Positions 32,991 through 43,421 of a DNA stretch of 64,000 bases are shown one piece after another. This stretch comes from Luidia sarsii (taxonomy: Eukaryota; Echinodermata; Asteroidea; Paxillosida; Luidiidae), in the NCBI GenBank assembly GCA_949987565.1, contig OX465103.1, positions 27,803,862 through 27,867,861 on the forward strand, read 5' to 3'. The translations under genes and the position numbers were made by a program. The notes beneath the pieces are model-generated. The model was given only the letters and a program-made list of their open reading frames with translations. It did not search any database and was not told where the DNA came from. Each line of letters opens with the position of its first letter. The stretch's first letter is position 1.

Positions 32991-35900
32991 CTAGTCATAA
33001 CACCCGTACAACTCCAGGGAGATAGCGCATCTAAACTGACACACAGTAGCCAGTATACGAATATACTTGGTGTACAAAGGGGTAGGCAAGATCGTGGTTA
33101 CATTCCCGTCCTTATTCACGTTGCCATAGAACTGTATGAAAAGAAAAGAAACAGAAATATAATAATTAAATTAAGTTGAATGAAATATTTTTTTACAATG
33201 AGACATGTCTAAATGAAAATAGACTGTTATTATTAATTACAGATGCATTAATTACATTAATTACAGATGCTTACAAAGTTCGAGGGACTGCTGGGGCAAT
33301 CTGAGCAGTACCTTTCTCCAAGTCAGAATGACTTGGCCCCGCTAGCATTGAAACTTTTAAGATTTGTAGTTTTCAAATCAACCCTCCACAAGCAATGCAA
33401 CATTTCATTTCACTGCCATAGCTTAAAAGGGGTCCTTCAATTACCGATGAGGTCACTAATTTGATGTGATCCAAACCAAAATTGGACATTTCAGTACAAT
33501 GTATATTATACCTAACCGGCATTGAAACCATATCTAACCACACATGGTTTTTCCTGTGGGAGGATAAGGGCCATGCACCAGGACATTCCACAGCAGGGTT
33601 TTTGTGGTGACCTGTGGTATGTGAGCCTACACCCTCTGTGGGCGCTGTGGTAAATTGCGGTATACAGTGTGTCCTGTGCGGGAGGTGCAAAGCGTTATAA
33701 TAATGGCTATTTCCTCAGGGATCACCAACCTTGAGTGCTGTCCCATCCTTGCTCATTGTTTCAAATGTTTGGCCATCATCGCTGTACTGCACTTCAAACT
33801 CGACTATCCAGGCGATTAATTTGAAGGAGCCTTTGTGAACCAGCTGTGTAATGTGCACCTTATTGACAAACGCAATTTGTAGCCATCCTTGCGTGTCTTC
33901 CTCTGCACCCACCCAGGCATCACAAATATCTGGTATAAAAGAAAGGAGTGAAGTCAGATTACAAACAATTATTATGCAGTCCACTCATTTTAAGAAAAGA
34001 AAAGGTGTAGGCTTTTGATCCTAGTACAGATGGAAAAAACAGACTCAAATGATTATAGACAAGCAATGAAGATAAGTGACTTCACGCATTTCAATGAGTT
34101 CCTTATTACGTAACGATGTCAATTATCTTCATTCTCTGTGTCTATCACATGACGAAGAAAGAAAATCAGGATAAGATTAAAGTGAACGAAGAGGAAAGAT
34201 CAAAGTAATCCGGTAATAAGCTCGGATCCTCGAGATAAGGCTACGGCACGTGGCGTGATCCACAATTGAAAAATAAGATCTGTGTTGTGCGAAACTATAC
34301 GTACCGTCGCTGTTCAGACGAGCTAGAGAGGCTGGGCAGGATGTCGAATGAAATGACGAAGCTGTGATGTTTGCATCTGGTATACGCATATCCTCCATCC
34401 CTAAAGCGTCTACCACATCACAGACTGGAACTGCTACCAGCGTAGGATAATCTGTGGGGTATATTAGTGTGTATGTTAGTTAGCTTGTGGTGCACTGGGG
34501 AGTTATGACTAGTGGGGGGGGGACTGTTGAGCACAGTTTGACCTTTTGACCTCTAAGACGAAAGGTTAATGAATATGTGTAAGCTAGCGATGAATATTCA
34601 AAGTATGAATATAGATGATATAAGGTTAGGATTTTGAGCCTGGTTTGACCTTGGCTGGGGATGGGAATGACGTGAGCACAGAAGAACAAAAGGGTGATGA
34701 ATAGGTATAAGATGAAAAGCGAGGAAGAATGAAAGGTATGAATATGGATGATATAAGGTTAGGATTTTGAGCCCAGTTTGACCTTGGCTAGAGATAAGAT
34801 CGAGTGACTGGAGAGCCAAAGGACGAATGGCTTGATGCATGGAGGAATAAGAAATTCCTCCATGCTTGATGGAACGAGGAAGGGGTACGAATTTGGGCCC
34901 AGTTTGACCTTGTTATGAATGGGAACGAGGAAGGGAGTACGATTTTAGGCCCCGGTTTGACCTTATTATTTTATGAATGGTCAAAGGATAGGATTGACGG
35001 ATTGATCGTGGGATGGGATGGTTGAATTGATGTTATGTGGAACGAAGGAAGTGAAAGTTGGTAGAGAAATAAGTCATAGCGCGTGACGTCAGAAAAATAG
35101 TGAAAGGGAAATAATCCTTCGGACAATGCGCGGCTTTAATCCTTCGAAATCGCACAATGTGTCGATAAACCGTGTAAATGTTATTACTTTTTTTGCATAG
35201 AGATGAGTTACAATTTGCAGTGATCCGTATTCAAGCCATCCGTAAATTTAAACTACGGTACCTGTACATTATTTTGTTCCTACTACTACTACTGCTACTA
35301 CATGCTAGCATAACGAATAGTACGATGTGATCCGGGATACCCATCTTGGTTTTGTAATCAATATAACCGTTAGGGACCAGCGCAAGCTTGGCCATTGACG
35401 GGACTACCCACGAGAGTACAGCTAACGTGACGTCACTACACGATGACTCATCAGGGTTGCCCATTCATTCGCTGACCATGTTTGGACCAGTCATTTCGCC
35501 TCTCGGGTGGTACTGGATTTGAAAACATCGTCAAATCAGTTATTTGTGGACGAGTCATAGGGCCTTTACTAAAAACTTATTTACTTAAAACTTTTGAGTC
35601 AGGAAATTTAATTGAGACAGTGGTTTGTAACCCAGCTAGCAATACAGCAACTTGTTCTCAAATTGCAGCTTTGGGTGACCTTTGAAGTTTGAGGTTATGT
35701 ACTGGCCTAGTCTGAGTAACTTGGACCCTTAAAATCGCCTTTTTTATTTTGAGGGAGTCGGGCGATAGTACTAGATCCAAGGAATCCTGCTGGGAAACCC
35801 GATAAACCAACTATGTGTTCTACTCCATGACTACCCCGACCAAAAAACCCAGATTTTACCACGAAAACACCCGTGAAACCATCCCACGCACCCAACTTAA

Positions 35901-38094
35901 AGAAAACTGGCGCTTCGAAGCAACTTCCAATTTTGTACCTAGGAAAATAGACCCCAAAAGAGCAACTTTTTGAATCACACGAGTTTGGCCTACCGGAAGA
36001 GCCTTAACTTTCCACATTTTTCGGTGACGGACAAGAGCAGGAAACAAACCGGAAGATACGAAGTCTGAGATCGTTATACGGAGTTGTTTTCATTGCGGCG
36101 ATGTGAGTTAGAAGGCCAAGCGTCGAAAACGTGTACCGTCGAAAACTGGGCCCCCCACTATACATGTTATATACGGAGAGTGTACATACAGTACATGTAC
36201 ATGCCGCGGTGGTACGTAAACACACTGATCATTCTGTCTCTGTTTTGGTCGGAAATGTTCTGTGTTCTGCTTGCTAGCCCGACATACAGGTCAATTTACG
36301 TCCCTTAATTCAGGCTATAGTATTGGACACTCACCATATAGCTAGTACTTCACTTGGGTACCTATAGTACATGTACTGTGATGGGTACCTAGTTGTGCAC
36401 TTGGGTACCCAGTGCTGCACTATTATATACATGTTGTGCACTTGGATAGCCTACCTAGTATTGCACTGCATGAGTACCTATACCTAGTACTTCACTTGGG
36501 TACCTATATATAGTACTGCACAGGGTACCTTGTACTTCACTTGGATAGCCTACCTATAGTACTCCACTGGGTGCCTATATAGTACTGCACTTGGGATCCT
36601 AGAACTGCTCTGGGTACATAGATGTGCAATTAGGTACCTATTACTGCACTGGGTACCTAGTTGTATCGGGCCGATATGCTGCTAAAAATGCTGCTCATAA
36701 ATTTCCCATCCGATACGCTGGCCTTTATTCAAAATATAGCTGTCAAATTAGGGGAAATGGAACGGTTTAAAATGATTGTTAAAACGATCGCTGTGAGTGT
36801 CTGATTTTCGCCTCTGCTCTCGGTCGGCAAACGAGTACTTGGTATTACCACTTATACTAGCTCCATGGTATTACTATGGCCTGCCCTGCCATGCAGTTTT
36901 ATGGGCTCGGCCCGGCCGCGTAATTTTGTTTTACACGAAAGCCTGTGGCTTTTCGCTTTTTTAGTCAATTTAACGGCTGGTAAATGCGTCTACGCTCACT
37001 CCAAAACCCCCCGCAGTGGATGTGTTTAGGGTTAGGGTAAGGGATATAATGGTTAGGGTACTATTTCCATCTACACTGACCGGTGCAACGTGAAGCCGTT
37101 AAATTGACTAAAAAAGCGAAAAGCCACAGGCTTTCGTGTAAAAAGTCATCGGCGCGCCGCATTTGCTAATTTCGCAACAAACAGATCGCCGGGTACCAGC
37201 GGTGACAATGAGGACTGATAGAGAAGGCAAACCACACGTGCGTTGTAGACGGTGACGTCTTTTCGTCCAAGTGGCCCGCCCCTTTTTGGCCCCAGATCGA
37301 GGCCTGTTCATAGTGACCATTCTCTATGTGGTAGCCGTGGATTGTGGAATGACGAAATGTTCTTACCCTCCTTGGTACATTTTCTTTGTGGTATCGGGGG
37401 ACATCCTTGTCGCATTTGTCTGACGGCTGCATGCATCCAGTGTTCTCCAGCAGTAGGAACTAGAGGTGGACCAAACACACAGGACCTAGCCTGGGCCTCA
37501 GCATCCTCAGTATGAACTGCCAGCAAAAGACGAAATTATCTCAACAATTTGACAAAGAAATGGGTCCTGCAGTCGCTTTCAACAAACTCATCGTAACTTA
37601 CGATCAATCGCAAGACGATGAGCGATGCACAGAAATTATAAGGCCTTTCACAACTTACGATGGGTTATCCATCGTAAGTTGAATTACGATGCATCGTAGG
37701 GCTTTGTGAAATCCAGCCCTGACCACTTATAGTAGTAGCATATTGTGTCCGAAATGTTTGGTCCGTTCTGTTCAGACCATACACTCCGAGTATTCGGCGC
37801 ACATGATGCAATCGCATACCGAACACCGAATTGCCTGACACCTATAAAATAACTGTCGTTTTTCCACATTTGCATTTGAAATTTCAATCACTTAGCATAA
37901 ACAGGGGCATCCGAGGTCCTCCCAGTGCAGATAGGGTTAACTGTCGCTATAGCAACCTCTAGTCACCCAGTGCACATCTTGATCCAGATATGACGTCATC
38001 TTGTTATTTACGCATGCTCATAAGAGTGATGATTTGTTTTCCCCTTACCTAAAATGACGGCGACAACTGTCGTCAGTGCTAAGGGTAGAAACAT
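32991..38094 (-). CDS. Small secreted F5/8-type C (discoidin) domain protein, 4 exons, 177 aa
   Basis: Minus-strand exons: 38049-38094, 34305-34451, 33730-33929, 32991-33131; phases agree and the total is 178 codons with stop. Exon 1 is a hydrophobic signal peptide (MFLPLALTTVVAVIL). The rest is one discoidin domain: C in VPVCDVV, MRIPDANITASSF (the 'gmedg.I.d..itASS' strand), DAWVGAEEDTQGWLQIAF (the W...D..QWLQVDL strand), VEFEVQYSDDGQTF (Y.v.yS.dG..W), FYGNVNKDG (F.GN.d....), YTKYIRIL and LELYGCYD at the end. Such domains bind phospholipid, glycan or matrix on the cell surface; with no other domain it is probably a soluble lectin-like factor. The final exon was found from its phase and motifs alone. 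The 3.6-kb intron 1 contains repeats. Confidence 0.85.
34500..34990. repeat. Degenerate ~129-bp repeat in discoidin intron 1
   Basis: GATGATATAAGGTTAGGATT and TTGAGCC(C/T)AGTTTGACCTTG recur at about 34610 and 34740, and the AGTTTGACCTT core again at about 34900 and 34960. There is no coding structure. Confidence 0.65.
35700..35765. mobile_element. One end of the TCCGAGTAACTTGGAC TIR family
   Basis: CTAGTCTGAGTAACTTGGAC, CCTTAAAATCGCC and ATTTTGAGGGAGTCGGGCG match the left half of the element at 24190. No right end was recognised. Confidence 0.5.
36325..36665. repeat. Irregular CTGGGTACCTAGTACTGCA minisatellite
   Basis: Units of about 25-35 bp built on GTACTGCACTTGGGTACCTA repeat with many indels. 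Non-coding, in discoidin intron 1. Confidence 0.7.
36929..37143. mobile_element. 215-bp MITE with perfect 49-bp terminal inverted repeats
   Basis: The left end (TTTTACACGAAAGCCTGTGG ... CAATTTAACGGC, 36929-36977) is exactly complementary to 37095-37143. The 117-bp interior has no ORF and includes TTTAGGGTTAGGG. It is in discoidin intron 1. Confidence 0.85.
37620..37700. repeat. Hairpin-rich segment ACTTACGATGG / CCATCGTAAGT
   Basis: ACTTACGATGGGTTATCCAT and TCGTAAGT form a perfect 11-bp hairpin; related CATCGTAACTTACGATC and CGATGCATCG sequences flank it. It is probably part of a small repeat element. Confidence 0.5.
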
Positions 38095-38269
38095 CTCTGC
38101 ACCCAGTGTCTTCTGTGTGGTGAAATGTTGAAATCAGTGTGGTCATGACCATCCGTGCTGTAATGTACCGATACGTCTTTGTCAAGTGCAGAGGCACAGA
38201 AATAATTTGATATGAAAATATAGATTGCACGTTCTCTCCTTTCCAATCTAAAAATGAAGAACGAATAGA

Positions 38270-38575
38270 AAAATCGGCAAAGAAATCTTTGACTGGACCG
38301 AGACTTGAACCTGAGACCTCTTGAGTAACGTACCAGTGCTAGCTCTTACATCTGAGATATCCAGCCCTTAGATGGTGGCCTCCCCTAATAGTCAACTCGT
38401 CTTTTCGACAATTGGATTTTGTATGCGAATGAAAGTGGGGTTACGATCTCTGGTGATATACGGCAGTAAATGGTTGAATTGCATCTAAGGGCTGGTATAC
38501 GTTAATCCAGAGCTCTCATCTGCTTCAAATACCGGTCCAGTCAAAGATATCTGTGCCAATTTTTCAATTATTTTG
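38270..38575. mobile_element. Inverted pair of tRNA-derived SINEs
   Basis: A minus-strand SINE (38270-38410: GACTGGACCGAGACTTGAAC, CTGAGATATCCAGCCCTTAG, ATGGTGGCC) is followed by a partial plus-strand copy (38455-38570: GGCAGTAAATGGTTG, AAGGGCTGG, CCGGTCCAGTCAAAGATATC). They lie just upstream of exon 1 of the discoidin coding region. Confidence 0.7.
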
Positions 38576-38744
38576 TTTGACTAAAAATTAAGAGTCTACC
38601 GCCAAGATGATCCCCAAACTATAAAAAAGTTAGTGCATTCTTGTGGTATAAAAACAACATGTTGGAAATGTGAAATGGATCTTACCTTTATTTCGGCATT
38701 GGATGAAAACGACGTGACGAATTGCTAGCTTCTCCGCTCTTACC

Positions 38745-38822
38745 TGGAAACAGTCAAACCTGAACCTGCGCTTTGCTGGCGCCTAATGGTCTGGCAGTTA
38801 ATAGACCCCTGCCTTATATAGC
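38745..38822 (-). promoter_or_regulatory. TATA box and non-coding first exon of the discoidin gene
   Basis: On the minus strand TATATAAGGC (about 38811-38820) is followed about 65 bases on by a donor (TTTCCAG|GTAAGAG at about 38750). An acceptor TTTTTAG|ATTGG at about 38247 would join it to the exon with the ATG at 38094. A second donor (AATAAAG|GTAAG) occurs near 38687. Confidence 0.45.
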
Positions 38823-39218
38823 GAGATGGGTTTCCGAGGAATCTGGTTTTCCAAATTGAAACGGTTACTAAGTGAAAGGAATGAGAATAGCTACGGGTGG
38901 AAGCAAGCGAGGTCGGGCGCTTTCAGGACGGTGCTAGAAGCAAGTCCTTAAAAGCCTCCAAGGGTATAAATATCAATAATACCAGCGAGGACTTTCAAGA
39001 TTCACTCCTCTTTCTTTTTTTATTAATTAAGAAGTTTCATACAAAGTTCTAGTGTCGATCAAACTTGTGGTACAGCTCTGTTTCTACGTGTCCATTGTTT
39101 TAATTAAAGCAATCATCTTGTTCATGCAAGACTAATGACTTTATGCAGCCGTCTGTACAAGAGCAGGGGATTACCGTATCTCTGATGAACTGTGAGTTTG
39201 CTAAGACTAGCCCTAGGT

Positions 39219-40232
39219 AACATCTAGTAACACTTCAAGTCACCTGTACAACATCTATAGTAACAACTTCAAGTCACCTGTACAACATCTAGTAACACTT
39301 CAAGTCACCTGTAAAACATCTAGTAATACTTCAAGTCACCTGTACAACATCTAGTAACACTTCAAGTCACCTGTACAACATTTAGTAACACTTCAAGTCA
39401 CCTGTACAACATCTAGTAACACTTCAAGTCACCTGTACAACATCTAGTAACACTTCAAGTCACCTGTACAACATTTAGTAACACTTCAAGTCACCTGTAC
39501 AACATTTTAGTAACACTTCAAGTCACCTGTACAACATCTAGTAACACTTCAATTCATCTGTACAACATTTAGTAACACTTCAATTCATCTGTACAACATT
39601 TAGTAACACTTCAAGTCACCTGTACAACATCTAGTAACACTTCAAGTCACCTGTACAACATCTAGTAACACTTCAATTCATCTGTACAACATTTAGTAAC
39701 ACTTCAATTCATCTGTACAACATTTTAGTAACACTTCAAGTCACCTGTACAACATCTAGTAACACTTCAATTCATCTGTACAACATTTAGTAACACTTCA
39801 ATTCATCTGTACAACATTTAGTAACACTTCAAGTCACCTGTACAACATCTAGTAACACTTCAAGTCACCTGTACAACATCTAGTAACACTTCAATTCATC
39901 TGTACAACATTTAGTAACACTTCAATTCATCTGTACAACATTTAGTAACACTTCAAGTCACCTGTACAACATCTAGTAACACTTCAAGTCACCTGTACAA
40001 CATCTAGTAACACTTCAATTCATCTGTACAACATTTAGTAACACTTCAAGTCACCTGTACAACATTTAGTAACACTTCAAGTCACCTGTACAACATCTAG
40101 TAACACTTCAAGTCACCTGTACAACATCTAGTAACACTTCAATTCATCTGTACAACATTTAGTAACACTTCAAGTCACCTGTACAACATCTAGTAACACT
40201 TCAATTCATCTGTACAACATCTACTTACACTT
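39219..40232. repeat. 31-bp satellite, about 33 copies, with two unit types
   Basis: The unit is TAGTAACACTTCAAGTCACC plus TGTACAACATC. Type A has CAAGTCACCTG; type B has CAATTCATCTG. The first third is nearly all A; after about 39540 the units alternate in runs close to A-A-B-B, a ~124-bp higher-order repeat. It has no ORF and no unique spacers. Confidence 0.9.
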
Positions 40233-42398
40233 CAAGTCACACAAATAGAACAGGAGCCATCCTCAGCTCACTATTGTCACGAAAATTACAGGCTTAGTGT
40301 TCCCTCTTCTTCTTAAGGTGGTATTTCTCCATAATCTCTCTCTCTGGGCATCCAATCATCTTTGGGCATATATAGATATATATCATTTCGAATTAGTGTG
40401 GTGGAGAAAAGTCAGTATAGTTAAGTTCACTGTGGATCGTCCATTTCGGAGTGAGTGCCTGATGCGTTGGGTACCCGCACCGTACTGCTATGGGCGGTCG
40501 ATCATGCCCTTGTCCCCGTACTGTGTCGAACTTGTTTGAAAGAAGTCAATCAATTTCGACCGAAGCAATTAATTGTGACCATGGAATTATTTGGACCGAT
40601 TGATGTAAAAGGGTTTCTTTTGTCTGGTTAAAGTGGTCAATAATCACTTCTATTATTAGAAATGCCTCCCCTTGTAGCACATGTTAGTCGTCAAGTTGTA
40701 ATGTTCTAATAATTGCAATGCACGCATGACATTGCGTGTGACACTTGACAATCTTCCCCAGATGGAAATGCCATGTAGTTTTGAAAACCAGCTTCTTTCT
40801 TCATGCTGAATTTCAATTCCCCTTTATTTATAAATCTCCACCCACCTATAAGCATTGGTACTTTCATGATCTTTGTTCGACAAACAACTACAGAATAGAA
40901 AGAAAAAACCCAATGAAGACACCAGTGATTGTGCAACACGGTGTAAATCTGATGATGTTTGTAATTTCGATAAATAATTAGATCAGATTGAAATTCGAAG
41001 CCATGCACTTATTAAGTTAACTTATGACAGATAAGTGTTAAGTGAGATCATGGGATATTATGACCAAAAACAAATATACAGTGAAGCTATTATTCATTAG
41101 AAAATAATTTCAAGCGACCATGGAGTGTAGCTGTCTCCGAAATGAAGGCTCGGGCTCAGGCTTCGTCTCCGTCTGACAAAACCAGAAAATCCAAGTCGTG
41201 GTTTGCTTCCCAATTTGAAGTTTTGTTGGCTTGATAAGTACAGGGTATTCCCTGAAACTGGGGCCAAACGCTTTTTTTTAGATGTCTGTGATATAATTAC
41301 GAGTAAGAAAAGTATGACCGAAGCCTTAGCCCGAGCGAAAGCCTTCATTTCGTAAAGGGCCTATATTCAAATGTGGGCTGTATTAATTCTTATAGCCTAC
41401 ATATTATACATATCTTCTTCCATCACGTTACCTTGACAATACCAAGGACATTAATTCAATAAGGTTAGATAATTTTTCCCTTCTTCCATAAAATTATGAC
41501 ATCTGTGCTCGGATAATAAAAAATACTGTGCTTTTATGAGAAGAATACTGTGCCCTGATAAGAAAAAAACAATTTGATCAAGATAACATTTATTATGACG
41601 AGTTTTCATCTCAAGTTTCGGACGGGACATAAGATCGGGGACGGCAATTGCTTGTGTGGAGTTTGATTTGAAGACTGCGGGTCATGCATGATTATTATTT
41701 GAGGAATACCGCTTTTGGAAAATCATTTGGTAGGACTATCCAGCGCTTTAATCAGGAGCAACCTTGGGACAGACATTTATATCGACAATTCCTGCTTCCA
41801 AAAGCTAGGAGTCGAAACAATTGATCAAAAACGTTGCCCAAAATTTGGCTGTAAAGAAAATTTCTGACATTAATATTTTTATGAAAGGTGCCATGAATAA
41901 TGCTATCGCATTGATGTACATGTAAATCATGATATATGAGCTGGATTACTCTGACAATAATCTGACTTATTCCGACAAAGATTAACAGTTTTGGTAAAGA
42001 TTGGAGTGCTGAACTGATATATTGAAACTTAAGTTTCGTCACTATAGTAGATAGGCCCAGTTTAGGTGATTGTCAGTACGTGTCGTGTCCCAGTGTGCTT
42101 ATTTGCAATGTGACTTACTCGGATTGAGTAATATGTATAGTAGTATAATATATATGTGGGTCTCTAGGCCCATAGCTATTGCAAACAAGTTCTGTCTTGC
42201 AAACAGAGTTACGAACAATTCCCTTTTTGTCAGTTTGTTTATCAATTATAAACATGACGTAAGTAGGTATAGCCTAAATTAACAACATTATATACGTGGT
42301 ATTGATTCCGGTTACACCACTCTAATAGAGGCCTATACATAAACAAAGAAAAGCAATTTGTAGGTTTGTTTGAACTTCATAAATGAAGAACACCACAG
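40233..42398. other. Intergenic; right half is GPCR-cluster duplication flank
   Basis: No exon was found. From about 41.75 kb the sequence (TTTGGTAAAGATTGGAGTGC and neighbours) is homologous to the segments downstream of GPCR copies 2 and 3, so the duplicated unit includes about 650 bases of 3' flank. Confidence 0.55.
41131..41359. mobile_element. GGCTCGGGCTCAGG inverted-repeat element, copy at 41.1 kb
   Basis: CCGAAATGAAGGCTCGGGCT at the left and AGCGAAAGCCTTCATTTCG at the right, with the shared interior (CTGACAAAACCAGAAAATCC, CTGGGGCCAAACGC). It is in opposite orientation to the copy at 15373. Confidence 0.7.
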
Positions 42399-43421
42399 TC
42401 AAGTTGTGATTGCAGACACTACCGATGCTTCGTTTTCCACTTGAATCTGATTCCTACGGAATGTTTTCAACACGATGTTTCTCAGTTGCGAGCGAAAGTG
42501 TTTGTATTTCAGGCAGTAGACGATAGGGTTGACGAGCATATTACAAGCTACGAGTGCCATACATGGTATGTAAGATTTCATATACATACCAGGGATATGA
42601 ATGATCCTGGCATGCAAAAACAATACCTCCAGTGGTGTCCAACACACAACATACATCAGCCCAATCAGTAAGATCGTTATCAAGAAGTTTTTCTTGGATT
42701 TTCCCATAGATCTCTGCTGACCCGTGGATGGATCGGTGACTTTCTTGTTCAATGCTAAAAGCATCCTGGCGTTTGTGTAAATCATCACTGTAATGGGAAT
42801 AAAGTACTTGATTCCAGCAAAGAGTATGGTGTAGAGAATGTGTACAACCGTACCTTGGGGTGGCTGACGGCATAGTCCTTGATATTCCTCAAACATGACA
42901 CATAGATGTGAGCCTGAGAGAAAACCAAGGAACCAAACACTCATCACAGTCAACTTCAGCTTGGTTTTCGACAAAGTGTTACGATGCTTGATGGGGTAGC
43001 AAGTTGCGAAGAATCGCTCCAGTGATATGACAACCAGATTGAAAGTAGATGTGAAATACATGGACAAGAGCGGCAAATCGGATGCAATGAATCGACAGAA
43101 GAACTGAGTGTAGGGAGATCCATCTTCAGACACGATGATGCTGGGACTACGGACGACTTTGTAAAAGAAGAAAACCAATCCAGTGATGGAATCAATCAAG
43201 GATTGGTTTAGGATAAGACGATTGGTGAAGGAGCTGAACTGGCGATGTCTTAGCAGCACGACGGCGATGACCAAACCGTTACCAAGAACAGCTAGGATGG
43301 AGACGATTGTGTTGAACAAATCCATCAGAAAACTACGAGGAATAGGTTCAGGATAGACCAGGGCAGCCATGGGATCGCTGGTGATAGTGGGCACCATATC
43401 AGTCCAAGCAACCAACTCCAT
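42399..43421 (-). CDS. Rhodopsin-family (class A) GPCR, tandem copy 1, 340 aa
   Basis: This is a seven-transmembrane receptor in one exon. Visible hallmarks: GN in TM1 (AVLGNGLVIAV), L..D in TM2 (NQSLIDS), the TM3 cysteine (FFCRF), ERF replacing DRY (ISLERFFATCYPIKH), W in TM4 (VWFLGF), CR in extracellular loop 2, P in TM5 (KYFIPITV), CWTP in TM6, NPIVY in TM7, and a helix-8 motif (KHFRSQLR). The ligand is unknown; peptide-receptor-like orphan is the safest label. The reading frame is open further upstream to 43691 (430 aa), but that part is frame-disrupted or absent in the two sister copies. The Met at 43421 gives 340 codons in all three, so I take it as the start. Loop 3 carries GKSKKNF basic residues. 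Confidence 0.85.
   Translation of the reverse strand: MELVAWTDMVPTITSDPMAALVYPEPIPRSFLMDLFNTIVSILAVLGNGLVIAVVLLRHRQFSSFTNRLILNQSLIDSITGLVFFFYKVVRSPSIIVSEDGSPYTQFFCRFIASDLPLLSMYFTSTFNLVVISLERFFATCYPIKHRNTLSKTKLKLTVMSVWFLGFLSGSHLCVMFEEYQGLCRQPPQGTVVHILYTILFAGIKYFIPITVMIYTNARMLLALNKKVTDPSTGQQRSMGKSKKNFLITILLIGLMYVVCWTPLEVLFLHARIIHIPGMYMKSYIPCMALVACNMLVNPIVYCLKYKHFRSQLRNIVLKTFRRNQIQVENEASVVSAITT

Noticed and set aside
37020..37050. Telomere-like TTAGGG repeats
   Set aside because: Only two or three units inside a MITE; too short for an interstitial telomere tract.
39219..40232. Regular short repeats resembling a CRISPR array
   Set aside because: Units are contiguous with no unique spacers, and the context is a eukaryotic genome with spliced genes; it is a satellite.
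42441..42671. Plus-strand ORF repeated opposite each GPCR
   Set aside because: It is the reverse-strand shadow of the receptor coding sequence, and recurs only because the receptors are duplicated.
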